Source: Bryobacterales bacterium (GTDB taxonomy: Bacteria > Cyanobacteriota > Vampirovibrionia > Obscuribacterales > Obscuribacteraceae). From it: 13,737 nucleotides of DNA. The translations under genes were made by a program, and so were the position numbers. The notes under the pieces are model-generated. The model ran no database searches, had not been told where the DNA came from, and saw only the letters and a list, made by a program, of their open reading frames with translations. Where the stretch lies: positions 1 through 13,737 of the forward strand of contig CAJCHQ010000034.1 in the NCBI GenBank assembly GCA_903970295.1. Reading direction: 5' to 3'. Position 1 is the stretch's first letter; every line of letters begins with the position of its first letter. Shown here piece after piece: positions 1 through 7,574 of this stretch.

Positions 1-1500
1 GGCACAGGCGGCTCACTCGGTTTTCGCCGGGTCGGCGAGATTATGGGATTTATCGAGGATCAGGCTCTGGCAATGCCAGGCAAATTGCCGGAAGAGCAAA
101 AATTGATCTGGGCGGAAGTCGAAACAAAATTGTTTGACGCGCAAGACGCCGGCGAGCAAGAAGCGAGAGATGTTGCCCTTGTCGTGCAAGGCAAAGACGA
201 ACCGGCGGCAGATAAGCATGCCCCTTCGATGGCTCGCATTCTCGTCATCGATGAAGACAACGGCTTTCTCGATGCGGTCGAAGAACTTGGCCGGGAGCGG
301 CTTGTGGAAATCGTGAGAGCGACCAACTATCGCGAAGCTCTGGATAAAGCTTGCATATATCCTCTGGATGCCGCCCTCGTCAATGTCATCGCCGACAATC
401 CGGAAGCTTCATTCAAATTAGCCAGAGAACTGCGCGAACTCCCAGGTTATGAAAACCTGCCCCTCGCCTTTATATCCGGCAAAGCACTGCTGAAAGATCG
501 CGTAGAAGCTGCCCATGCCGGCGCTTCCCTTTATTTAGATAAACCGCTCGAATCAGATTCGCTGGAAAAAGCAGTGCAACACCTGGTAGCAATTCGGCAA
601 GGCGGTCGTCCCCGAGTTCTGGTCGTCGATGATGATGACTTCTTTGCCAACACTGTCGCTCTCGTGCTTCGCAATGAAGGCATGATCGTCAAAGTGCTGA
701 CAGATCCAAACAAGATTTTGGACATCATGCAGGAGTTTCCTCCCGATATGCTGCTTCTGGATGTGATGATGCCCGGGATTACAGGCTTCGAAGTCTGTCG
801 TATGCTGCGCCAGGTGCCGCGCTGGCAAGACTTGCCGATCATTTTCTTAACCGGGCAAACTGGGGTTGACGCTCGCGTCGAAGCATTTCGTTGCGGCGGC
901 GATGATTATTTGCCCAAGCCAGTCGTGAACGAGGAGTTGATGACGCGCGTCAAAGTGCGTCTCGATCGGGCCCGTTTGCTCAAAGAGCGATCCGACAAAG
1001 ACACAATTACAGGGCTCTTGCTGCGCCGAGCATTCTCCGAACATTTAGCCGGAATGCTGGCCGAAGCGCAAAGACTGAAATCGAGTTTTACTGTTTGTCT
1101 GCTCGATGTCGACAACTTCAAAAAGGTCAACGACGCTTATGGACATCTCGCCGGCGACCGAGTGCTCGCTGGTTTAGGTCAATTGTTGGCGCGCCGTTTT
1201 CGGGTCGATGATTTGCGCGGCCGCTGGGGTGGCGAAGAATTCATCCTGGCATTCCGGCGCGAAAACAAAGAGACTATGCATGCAGCGATCAATCGCGTGC
1301 TCGATGAATTTGCTCTGCAAACTTATCAAGCTGATGACGGACAATCGTTTCACGTCAGCTTCAGCGGCGGCTTAGCCAGCTATCCCGAAGACGGAGAATC
1401 GGTCTACGAGCTTTTGCAAACAGCAGACAAACGCCTGTACGAAGCAAAACGCACTGGTCGCCGGCGCATAGTTTTGCAAGACGCGGTCGCGACGACGTAA
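1..1500 (+). CDS. HPt-REC-REC-GGDEF signalling protein (5' partial)
   Basis: The reading frame is open to the window edge, so the ATG at 43 is probably internal; 499 residues are visible. The first visible residues, GTGGSLGF, match the part of an HPt domain just after the phosphorylated His (usual pattern HxLKGTGGSFGF), so that His should lie about four residues before the window. Receiver 1 (visible residues ~77-195) keeps the acidic pair (ILVIDED) and the Lys (YLDKP) but has Asn instead of the phospho-acceptor Asp (LVNV, residue ~128), so it is likely a pseudo-receiver. Receiver 2 (~203-322) is canonical, with VVDDDD, LLLDVMMPG (Asp ~254) and PKP. The C-terminal GGDEF domain (~334-493) has an intact GGEEF active site and an RxxD inhibitory site (RVDD) five residues before it, as in PleD. 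I infer a diguanylate cyclase controlled by phosphorelay and inhibited by c-di-GMP. It ends three bases from the convergent gene at 1504. Confidence 0.93.
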   Translation, partial: GTGGSLGFRRVGEIMGFIEDQALAMPGKLPEEQKLIWAEVETKLFDAQDAGEQEARDVALVVQGKDEPAADKHAPSMARILVIDEDNGFLDAVEELGRERLVEIVRATNYREALDKACIYPLDAALVNVIADNPEASFKLARELRELPGYENLPLAFISGKALLKDRVEAAHAGASLYLDKPLESDSLEKAVQHLVAIRQGGRPRVLVVDDDDFFANTVALVLRNEGMIVKVLTDPNKILDIMQEFPPDMLLLDVMMPGITGFEVCRMLRQVPRWQDLPIIFLTGQTGVDARVEAFRCGGDDYLPKPVVNEELMTRVKVRLDRARLLKERSDKDTITGLLLRRAFSEHLAGMLAEAQRLKSSFTVCLLDVDNFKKVNDAYGHLAGDRVLAGLGQLLARRFRVDDLRGRWGGEEFILAFRRENKETMHAAINRVLDEFALQTYQADDGQSFHVSFSGGLASYPEDGESVYELLQTADKRLYEAKRTGRRRIVLQDAVATT

Positions 1501-1503
1501 TTC

Positions 1504-2037
1504 TTAATCGTCGTCGTCATCGTCTTTCTTACGCAGGATTTGCTGTTTCTTGTACTCTTGCTGCTGACGCGCGTTCTCGACATAGTCTTGAGCTTGCTTG
1601 AGCTCAGGTCTGTAATCTGTGCCACCAGGCTTCTGCGAGCGGATAGCATTGGTGTAAGCAGCTACAGCATTGCCATAGCGACGCAATTGCATGTCACAGC
1701 GACCAATCATCCCCTGAGAATCGGCGTTGGTCGGGTCGATTCTCGAAGCACTGGTGAACTCGGCGATAGCGAGCGCATATTTCTGAGCGCTGAATAAATC
1801 GTTGCCTAAAATTACGTGCAATGAGGCTTCATTTGGTTTCAACTTGATCAGTTCATGCAGTTCAGCATTTTTTTCCGGAATTCTTTTTTGAGCTTCGTAG
1901 ATTTTGAAAAGGGCGTAATGGATTTGATATTTTCGATCTTCGGCCAATGCCTTCGATGGCAGCAAAGAAACAATACTCAGCAGGATTAGACAGCTGATTA
2001 TTGACCTGGATTTGGACAGCATCATACCCCCATTCAT
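1504..2037 (-). CDS. Secreted TPR-repeat protein, 177 aa, with poly-Asp tail
   Basis: This short exported protein has an N-terminal hydrophobic segment ending in a signal-peptidase-like site (PSKALA-ED), then about three TPR helix pairs (for example YALAIAEFTSASRIDP and YGNAVAAYTNAI). The basic, Gln-rich C-terminus ends in KK followed by six Asp. No enzymatic motif is visible; TPR domains normally mediate protein-protein contact. The ATG at 2037 overlaps the stop of the upstream gene as ATGA, suggesting translational coupling. ATGs at 2025 and 2022, just after a GGGGGT tract, are alternative starts that keep the signal peptide. Residues around IHYALFKIYEAQK align with IHRVLFAIAQKQK of the upstream protein, so the two look like tandem paralogs. 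The partner and process are unknown. Confidence 0.82.
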   Translation of the reverse strand: MNGGMMLSKSRSIISCLILLSIVSLLPSKALAEDRKYQIHYALFKIYEAQKRIPEKNAELHELIKLKPNEASLHVILGNDLFSAQKYALAIAEFTSASRIDPTNADSQGMIGRCDMQLRRYGNAVAAYTNAIRSQKPGGTDYRPELKQAQDYVENARQQQEYKKQQILRKKDDDDDD

Positions 2038-2642
2038 TTGGTTCGCTTGTTGATCTGTTGCAAATACTTCTGTTCTTGCTCATAGCGCTCGAGCAACTGT
2101 TCGTTGACAGCGATCTGAGATCTAAAGCTATGACCGGCTTTCGCGTGTTGCTGGGCCTTGGTATATTCTTCGATCGCTTCCTTGTATTTTTTTTGTTTGG
2201 CGTAGCATTCGCCTTTCATGGCATAGGCGTTGGCGTAGTCAGGATCCACTTTGATAGCATCATCAAAATGCTGAATCGCCTCGGGATATTTGGTTTCTTC
2301 CATCATCAAAAGTCCATATTCTTGATGAAAGTCTGGATTGGTTGGTTGCACCGAAATCAGTTCTCCCAATTCCACTTCTTCCTGGGTGACATTCTTTTGC
2401 TTTTGAGCGATAGCAAAAAGCACCCGATGAATCTTTTCTCGACGCTGTACTGGTGTCAACACTTGGGTGGGCGTTGCCGAATTGGAATTATCGCTAACCG
2501 ATGCCCCTGACGTAGGTGCCTGAGCGACGGCCGACTGAGCGCCAGGCGCTACCGCAGCAGTTTGCACTTGGCTGTGAGCTGGCGGACCGACGCTCAAACA
2601 CATCGAACTGCTAATTATGGCAATCAATACTTTCCGCGACAT
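2034..2642 (-). CDS. Secreted TPR-repeat protein, 202 aa
   Basis: The protein has a signal peptide (cleavage probably near PPAHSQ), an Ala/Ser/Thr-rich linker of about 40 residues, and then TPR units, including the clear consensus repeats YPEAIQHFDDAIKVDPDYA and YKEAIEEYTKAQQ. It ends in a charged, Gln-rich helix. A ribosome binding site (GGAG, 7 bases before the ATG) supports the start at 2642. It overlaps the next gene by ATGA and lies 64 bases after the stop of the 358-aa gene, with no strong terminator between, so all these genes may be cotranscribed. I infer a periplasmic or surface scaffold; no specific function can be read from the sequence. Confidence 0.84.
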   Translation of the reverse strand: MSRKVLIAIISSSMCLSVGPPAHSQVQTAAVAPGAQSAVAQAPTSGASVSDNSNSATPTQVLTPVQRREKIHRVLFAIAQKQKNVTQEEVELGELISVQPTNPDFHQEYGLLMMEETKYPEAIQHFDDAIKVDPDYANAYAMKGECYAKQKKYKEAIEEYTKAQQHAKAGHSFRSQIAVNEQLLERYEQEQKYLQQINKRTK

Positions 2643-2706
2643 TGCTTAGCTCCGTGATCGAACCGACGAAAGTCCTTTGGGACCGTCAGAATCTCTAAAC
2701 CAGAAA

Positions 2707-3783
2707 TTAGTGCTTGTCCATGAGGAACTTCATGTTGTGCTTGTCCATGATCGTATCGAGTTTATCGAGATTGGCCTCGGTTGCTTCCATGCGCCCATAT
2801 GAGCCCAGGTAAGTATTGAATTGACCACGCTCCGGAGCAGCGAATTCGATAAACAAAATCCATTTACTGCCAACTGCCGGCATTTTGCTGTCATCAAACT
2901 TCCAACCAGCAGGCGCGTCAGGGTGAGCGGGGGTATGGAAGAAATAACGCACAGGCAAGTTACGATTGAGAGGCGGACCAATCAAGAATTTAGTGATGTA
3001 AAAGTTTGCCTTTGGCGGATTATTCCAGCGAATGTCTTCGCCTTTGTCATATCCTTTGTATTCGGCAATAACAATTGCTTCTGAGCGAATGGCATTATCC
3101 ATAGTGCGCAGTTCACGTTCCATAGCGTCAACCGGGCTGCTCGAATCGACCGCTGATTGGTCTTCTATCAACACTTTGCCCGGGGTGCTACCGCTAGATA
3201 CAACAGCCGAGCCAACCGACCCGGAGCTGGCGAGCGGTGAGGCGCCTTCAGGCGTGGCGGCAATTTTGGGAGCATCGACACCGGCGCCGACATCGTCGAG
3301 CTTGACCTGCAACGGCTTGAACGGCGGCGGCTGAATATCGGCCGTGAGCAACGCCGCTTTCAAATGCGGGATCGCTTCGTCATAGCGATTCAAATTGTAG
3401 AGAGCCATGCCGTAATCGTATTCGTAGAATTTTTTCTTCTCGGGAGAAATCTGAAACATTTTCTCCAATGAGCCTGCCACTTGCGACCAGTCGTGGGTGT
3501 TCTCGGAGCAGTACATGACGCCCTCGTAGAAATCGACACTCTTTGGATCGTAAGAGATGCACTTGAGGAATTCTTCGCGGGCTCTGCCGTAATCGCCCTG
3601 ATTCCAATATTCTGCCGCTTTGTTTGCGTGTTTGGTGACCAATACCGAACCACCAATAGCCGCATCGCCCTGGGCTTTCGCTGCGGGATCAGCGAATAAT
3701 ACGCCCCCACCAGCCAAGATCAGAGATAAAGCCAATAAACCAAGCGAACTTTTGCCGTTACGGCGGATAACACGTTTCAACAT
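2707..3783 (-). CDS. Secreted TPR protein with uncharacterised C-terminal domain, 358 aa
   Basis: The N-terminus (MLKR, basic residues, then a hydrophobic run) is a signal peptide with a likely cleavage site in the ADPAAKAQ region. Residues ~50-150 form TPR-like helix pairs, including YGRAREEFLKCISYDP and YDEAIPHLKAALL. A low-complexity Ser/Gly/Pro/Val linker (~155-215) leads to a compact, aromatic-rich domain (~215-352) with IVIAEYKGYD, GPPLNRNLPVRY, PAGWKFD and GSKWILFIE. The 346-aa protein encoded immediately upstream has the same architecture and domain, so this is a tandem duplicate. I do not recognise the domain; a beta-rich exported binding module is a guess. The start is supported by AGGGAG upstream of the ATG. 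The C-terminus carries a short duplicated segment (MDKH...MDKH) absent from the paralog. Confidence 0.85.
   Translation of the reverse strand: MLKRVIRRNGKSSLGLLALSLILAGGGVLFADPAAKAQGDAAIGGSVLVTKHANKAAEYWNQGDYGRAREEFLKCISYDPKSVDFYEGVMYCSENTHDWSQVAGSLEKMFQISPEKKKFYEYDYGMALYNLNRYDEAIPHLKAALLTADIQPPPFKPLQVKLDDVGAGVDAPKIAATPEGASPLASSGSVGSAVVSSGSTPGKVLIEDQSAVDSSSPVDAMERELRTMDNAIRSEAIVIAEYKGYDKGEDIRWNNPPKANFYITKFLIGPPLNRNLPVRYFFHTPAHPDAPAGWKFDDSKMPAVGSKWILFIEFAAPERGQFNTYLGSYGRMEATEANLDKLDTIMDKHNMKFLMDKH
2710..2750. repeat. 14-nt direct repeat at the 3' end of the 358-aa TPR gene
   Basis: The 14-mer GTGCTTGTCCATGA occurs at 2710-2723 and again at 2737-2750, exactly 27 bases (nine codons) apart and in frame. 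On the coding strand this repeats MDKH at the C-terminus. The neighbouring paralog ends soon after the equivalent NMK, so I infer that a small in-frame duplication extended this protein. Confidence 0.8.
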
Positions 3784-3954
3784 TCACCACTCCCTTGCCA
3801 AGCCAGAGAATTTATCGGACAGAACAGGTGTTAACCCATCGCCCGATACTCACGTTTTACCACGTCTGAACAAATAATCTATCCCTTTGCCCTAAGTTTT
3901 GCCCGCTCTTAATCTGGACGAAAAGGGAGCAGAGCGAGTTCTTCGCATTCACAA

Positions 3955-4995
3955 CTACTGAAGCAGCTTCATATTGTGGCTATCGAGCAATTGGTCGACT
4001 CTGTCTAAATTCGCTTGTGTAGCCGGTTGGCGACCAAACGAACCACCCCAAGTATTGAATGCTCCGCGTTCGGGCACCGCCGGCTCGATGAACATGATCC
4101 ATTTGCTGCCACGACTTGGCAGCATGCCCAAATCGAATTTCCAATTAGCAGGAACAGTGACATCGTACTGAGTATGGAATTGATAGCGAACCGGCAGAGC
4201 CCGATTGAGAGGCGGTCCTTTCAGATATTGGACGATGTGATAGTGCACCGTTGGCGGGGAGTTGTAGCGAATGTCTTCGCTTTTGTCACAGCCCAAATAT
4301 TCAGCGATGACAATTGATTCTGCCGCGATTGCGTTGTTGAAATTGAGCAATTCGTGCCCCATCTGATCGACTGGGCTGCTCGAAGTAACATCGATGCCGT
4401 CTCCAGGCAAGGGTACTTTTTGCGCACCAGGAGTAGTGGCATTAGACTGATCAACAGGCAGTAAATCAGGACCCGCAATAGGCGTGGTTTCACTATTTAT
4501 TTTGAGGGGTTTGAATACGGGCAGCGGCACATCGACTGAAGCCAGTGCTTTGCGCAAATGGGGAACGGCCTCATCGTACTTATTCAAGTTATAGAGGGCG
4601 ATGCCATAATCGTATTCATAAATGGTTTTTTTGTCAGGAGCGAGCACCGAAATTTTCTCGATCGCATCAGCCATATCAGCCCAGTCTTTAGTTTCCTGTG
4701 AGCAGTTGATTACGCCTTCGAGAAAACCAACAAAAGTCGGGCTGTAATAAAGCGCTTTGCGATATTCATCCTTCGCTTTGACGAAATTATGCTGCTCCCA
4801 ATAAGTGGCAGCCAAATTTACGTGTTTGGCCAACGTCACAGACGGGTCGAAAGTAGCACTGCCAGGCTGCGCCTGAGCCGAGGAAACAGTCGCTAAAATG
4901 CCCAGACCGGAGAGCGTGAGATTGCGCCAAAACGGGAGATTGATGCCACGACGCCAGGATCTGGGGCGCTGAAACAGCGCCATTCTCTTCAACAT
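3955..4995 (-). CDS. Secreted TPR protein with uncharacterised C-terminal domain, 346 aa
   Basis: This is a paralog of the gene at 2707-3783, with the same order of parts. It has a basic N-terminus and hydrophobic signal sequence (cleavage near SSAQAQ), TPR-like helices at ~55-155 (FVKAKDEYRKALYYSP, YDEAVPHLRKAL), a Pro/Thr/Gly linker (~160-205), and a C-terminal domain (~207-343). The domain conserves SSPVD, IVIAEY, GPPLNRALPVRY, WKFD, GSKWIMFIE, PERGAFNT and the terminal SHNMK. The ATG at 4995 follows a G-rich tract (GGGGGTG) by several bases; an in-frame ATG at 4983 is an alternative. It is the first of four same-strand TPR genes and is separated from its duplicate by 171 bases. The role is unknown; export and TPRs suggest an envelope or extracellular assembly factor. 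Confidence 0.85.
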   Translation of the reverse strand: MLKRMALFQRPRSWRRGINLPFWRNLTLSGLGILATVSSAQAQPGSATFDPSVTLAKHVNLAATYWEQHNFVKAKDEYRKALYYSPTFVGFLEGVINCSQETKDWADMADAIEKISVLAPDKKTIYEYDYGIALYNLNKYDEAVPHLRKALASVDVPLPVFKPLKINSETTPIAGPDLLPVDQSNATTPGAQKVPLPGDGIDVTSSSPVDQMGHELLNFNNAIAAESIVIAEYLGCDKSEDIRYNSPPTVHYHIVQYLKGPPLNRALPVRYQFHTQYDVTVPANWKFDLGMLPSRGSKWIMFIEPAVPERGAFNTWGGSFGRQPATQANLDRVDQLLDSHNMKLLQ

Positions 4996-5120
4996 AGATA
5001 CACACCCCCAACCAAAAGAGACAGAAACACGCCAAAAGTCGCACTAGTTTTCACCCTAGCACGTCATGACAACTGCGCCTAGCGCGGTAACACCTGGATT
5101 TCGCCGGCTTAACAAAAACT

Positions 5121-5126
5121 AATATA
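5121..5126 (-). promoter_or_regulatory. Possible -10 element upstream of the TPR gene cluster
   Basis: The minus strand reads TATATT in an AT-rich patch (5110-5150) between the DUF2207 gene and the first TPR gene. It matches five of six bases of the sigma-70 -10 consensus, but I see no convincing -35 at the right distance. It would give a leader of about 115 bases. The rest of the 5045-5202 interval holds only the hairpin described separately. Confidence 0.25.
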
Positions 5127-5169
5127 CAACACAATTAAAAATCGAGTCTGGCTCTTGCCCGAGATGGCT

Positions 5170-5187
5170 GGCACCGGATGCGGTGCC
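5170..5187 (-). terminator. Hairpin after the DUF2207 gene, possible terminator
   Basis: GGCACCG and CGGTGCC form a perfect 7-bp stem around a GATG loop (CATC on the transcript), about 16 bases beyond the DUF2207 stop codon. No U tract follows directly; a short T run appears only about 25 bases later. It could be a weak terminator or an RNA 3'-end stabiliser. Confidence 0.4.
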
Positions 5188-5202
5188 GACAATGCAGCCA
5201 GG

Positions 5203-7032
5203 TTACCAGGAATCACCACCGCCACCGCCAAAGCCACCACCGCTGAAACCACCGCCATCACTGAAAGCGCTACCACCGTCCCAGGCAGAAGAACCGCTTG
5301 AACCGCTCCACCCACTCGATGTCTGAGGCGGAGTGGCTATCGTGTGCCCAAAAGTGTTGAGGCTATAGCCAAGATCGTTGACGAACATTGCCGTAGACCA
5401 ACCACCAGCATAAGAATCCGAGTAGTACCAATTCGGCGGTTCGATCGCTAAATCTTTGAAAGCTTCAGCCCATTGATCGGCTGCGCCCAGGACCATAGCG
5501 TAAGGCAACAGCCGACCAAAAATAGTGGGATCTTCTTTCGCCAGAACGCGAATCCGATCTTTCTCGGCCATTTTCACAAAGCGCTGAAAGCCCAGTGTCT
5601 GACGATTCAGTTCAGATCCCCTGGCAGTGCGCGCCGGCATCGCCGGGGCAAAGCAGGCAATGATCACACTGGCAAGAATCGTGCCACAACCGGCGGGCAG
5701 CGAAAAGAAGAGAGTGGTTACGCCAGCTACGGCACACACAATTGCATAACCCTGGTACATGCTTCTCGTCATTTCCGGATCGGTGCGAAAAAGCTTTTTG
5801 TCCATCAGCTCGCAATAGATTGAACTTTTGATCTCCCTCAAATAGGGAAAGAACGACCCTTTCAGCTGTGACAAGGTGGTCACAGTACCGGCTTCCTGAC
5901 TGGAGAACATTGCCGCTAAAAAGCGTATCTCATGAGCAATCAGCTCAGTGTCGGTTTTTGGCGGATCGGTTTTGGTAAATTCGTAATCTTTGTTCGACAA
6001 AAAGAAAAAATTGTTCGTCTTCAGTTCTTTGATCTTCAGATGGCCGCGCACAGCCAGATCAACCATCGTCGATGTGACGTCATGCAAGTCGCAGCGTTCA
6101 TCGATAAGAGTGCCAACTTCGGCCGGCGTCAATTCTTTGGGTGGATTCCAATCCACGGCGACTGCTTTATTTCGGTCCTCGTCTCGTCCGGTCGCAGACC
6201 ATAATGAGAAGAGACCGGCAAAAGCCGCCACGGGAATGACAACAGCCGGCCACCAATCTCGCAACCACCAGATAAGCTCGTCCATCTCGGTCGGCTTGGT
6301 CATCAATCCCGTCGGCAAGCGTATTGCCACAGTCAGCCCCGTTCCAGGCTGCAGATTGCCGGCTTCGAATTGGGCTCGATCTTTCCATTTGCTGCTGTGC
6401 GCTGGTTTAGTCGAACCAGGCGGTCCTTCGTAGCCACCAAGGGTTACGCTTCCCATATCCAGACCTTTTGGCAAAGTCACATGGACAATAGCTTTCGTGA
6501 TCGGAAAATGCCACTGATCGCCGGTAGCATTCCAATAAAATTCCGGAGCATCGTTGATAAAGTTGATCGCCCGCTCGATCTTATATTTGATTACATACGT
6601 CTGCTTACCTGAGACCATTTTGTTCGGGTCGCCGATTTTTATATCAACATCGCTGCCATCTTGCGAAACAACATAATGCAGCGGTTGGTTATTGCCATCT
6701 TCGACCGATTGCAATTTGAAGCCAATTGAAAAAGGGGTGCCGCGGCGTTTGTACCTAATCGGTATATCGCGTTTGATACCATGGCGTTCCTGCGCCTGAA
6801 AATCCATCTCGATCTTTTCCGTAACATCGACTGTTGCATCGTCGTGCAAAGCCAGGTCGTCAGTGAATCGATCCATAACTTCTGCTTGCACCGCCGGCGC
6901 CCAAATTAGACAGAGCACTAGAGTCGCCAACGGGACGAGAACTGAGCGGAATTTTTGGATTTTCATCAGCCTTCTTTGCGCAACAGACCCACATACCCAC
7001 TGCTTATTGAAATACACCAAATAAGCAGCCAT
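5203..7032 (-). CDS. DUF2207 family membrane protein, Gly-rich C-terminus
   Basis: The order of parts is typical of DUF2207 proteins. It has a signal sequence (VLVPLATLVLCLIWA, cleavage near AVQA-EV), an extracytoplasmic beta-rich domain of about 190 residues, a transmembrane segment (WWPAVVIPVAAFAGLFSLWS), and a cytoplasmic region with the TPAEVGTLID motif. Two close hydrophobic segments follow (GYAIVCAVAGVTTLFF and GTILASVIIACFAPAM), then the conserved GRLLPYAMVLG...W stretch and a Ser/Gly-rich tail ending FGGGGGDSW. The family's function is not established. I set the start at 7032 (609 aa) because AAGGA lies 7 bases upstream and a -10-like element sits just before that. The ATG at 6966 would give a more ordinary signal-peptide N-terminus (MKIQKFRS) but its AGAAGG is only 3 bases away. 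Confidence is high for the gene, moderate for the start. Confidence 0.9.
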   Translation of the reverse strand: MAAYLVYFNKQWVCGSVAQRRLMKIQKFRSVLVPLATLVLCLIWAPAVQAEVMDRFTDDLALHDDATVDVTEKIEMDFQAQERHGIKRDIPIRYKRRGTPFSIGFKLQSVEDGNNQPLHYVVSQDGSDVDIKIGDPNKMVSGKQTYVIKYKIERAINFINDAPEFYWNATGDQWHFPITKAIVHVTLPKGLDMGSVTLGGYEGPPGSTKPAHSSKWKDRAQFEAGNLQPGTGLTVAIRLPTGLMTKPTEMDELIWWLRDWWPAVVIPVAAFAGLFSLWSATGRDEDRNKAVAVDWNPPKELTPAEVGTLIDERCDLHDVTSTMVDLAVRGHLKIKELKTNNFFFLSNKDYEFTKTDPPKTDTELIAHEIRFLAAMFSSQEAGTVTTLSQLKGSFFPYLREIKSSIYCELMDKKLFRTDPEMTRSMYQGYAIVCAVAGVTTLFFSLPAGCGTILASVIIACFAPAMPARTARGSELNRQTLGFQRFVKMAEKDRIRVLAKEDPTIFGRLLPYAMVLGAADQWAEAFKDLAIEPPNWYYSDSYAGGWSTAMFVNDLGYSLNTFGHTIATPPQTSSGWSGSSGSSAWDGGSAFSDGGGFSGGGFGGGGGDSW

Positions 7033-7051
7033 TGGTGGTTCCTTCAGTATT

Positions 7052-7057
7052 ACTATA
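7052..7057 (-). promoter_or_regulatory. -10-like element for the DUF2207 gene
   Basis: The minus strand reads TATAGT, five of six matches to the -10 consensus, about 20 bases before the ATG at 7032. A start of transcription near 7045 would leave little more than the AAGGA ribosome binding site before that ATG. The -35 region is poor. Confidence 0.35.
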
Positions 7058-7073
7058 GAAATCACGTCGATCT

Positions 7074-7102
7074 TTGAATTATTTCGCACGATCGGCTAAA
7101 TT
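7074..7102 (+). promoter_or_regulatory. Sigma-70-like promoter for the HIT gene
   Basis: TTGAAT at 7074-7079 and TAAATT at 7097-7102 are separated by exactly 17 bases and lie about 30 bases before the ATG at 7134. Each hexamer matches four of six consensus bases, so it is plausible but not strong. It interleaves with the divergent promoter region of the DUF2207 gene. Confidence 0.4.
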
Positions 7103-7133
7103 CTTGCTTTCCACCAGATTTGGTACCACAAAA

Positions 7134-7574
7134 ATGACTGATGCCAATTGTTTAATATGCCGGCGCCAACAAAGTGCCGATCCGGCGACAGTATTTGAAA
7201 ATGAATTGTGGTTGGCTCGCCATTCGCAAGAAACAAACATTCTCGGATATTTGATTCTCGAACCAAAGCGCCATTTTCTCGACCTGGCAGAGAGCACTGA
7301 CGAGGAGTCGGCAAGCTTCGGCAAGGTTATGCGTCAACTGGTTGCCTCAGTCAAAAAGGTAGTCAAGCCAGAACGCGTCTACACCTTTACCCTGGCTGAA
7401 GTCGTACCTCACTTTCACGTTCACATCGTGCCCAGAGCTGAAGCCTTGCCCAGAGCCTTTCGCGGGCGTGGCATTCTTTCGTATCCCTTGCAGCCAGCCG
7501 CCAGCCAGGCGTTGGTCGAGAGTACGTGCAATTCGCTCAAATCCAGACTCTTGGCCGTTCGATTACTTACGTGA
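7134..7574 (+). CDS. HIT-family (histidine triad) nucleotide-binding protein, 146 aa
   Basis: The catalytic histidine triad reads HFHVHIVPR (residues ~93-101), the HxHxHxx signature of nucleotide hydrolases or transferases of the HIT superfamily. An N-terminal CLIC (C6, C9) resembles the zinc-binding CxxC of some HIT proteins, and GYLILEPKRH (~38-47) is the usual conserved strand before the central helix. Members act on substrates such as adenosine phosphoramidates or dinucleoside polyphosphates; the substrate here cannot be told. The protein is cytosolic. The only ATG consistent with the domain is at 7134; no good Shine-Dalgarno precedes it, but a 17-base-spaced promoter does. The end overlaps by 12 bases with the convergent ORF at 7563-7997. 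Confidence 0.92.
   Translation: MTDANCLICRRQQSADPATVFENELWLARHSQETNILGYLILEPKRHFLDLAESTDEESASFGKVMRQLVASVKKVVKPERVYTFTLAEVVPHFHVHIVPRAEALPRAFRGRGILSYPLQPAASQALVESTCNSLKSRLLAVRLLT

Noticed and set aside
2001..2510. Long plus-strand ORF of 169 codons opposite the TPR genes
   Set aside because: It is antisense to a gene with clear TPR consensus and signal peptide; its Phe/Leu-rich product is what antisense of such codons gives.
2643..2706. Terminator between the 358-aa and 202-aa TPR genes
   Set aside because: Only a 4-bp stem (GTCC/GGAC) without a T run is present.
7074..7133. TTG start at 7074 for the HIT gene
   Set aside because: The extra 20 residues are not typical of the family, and the site coincides with a likely -35 element; the ATG at 7134 gives a normal HIT N-terminus.
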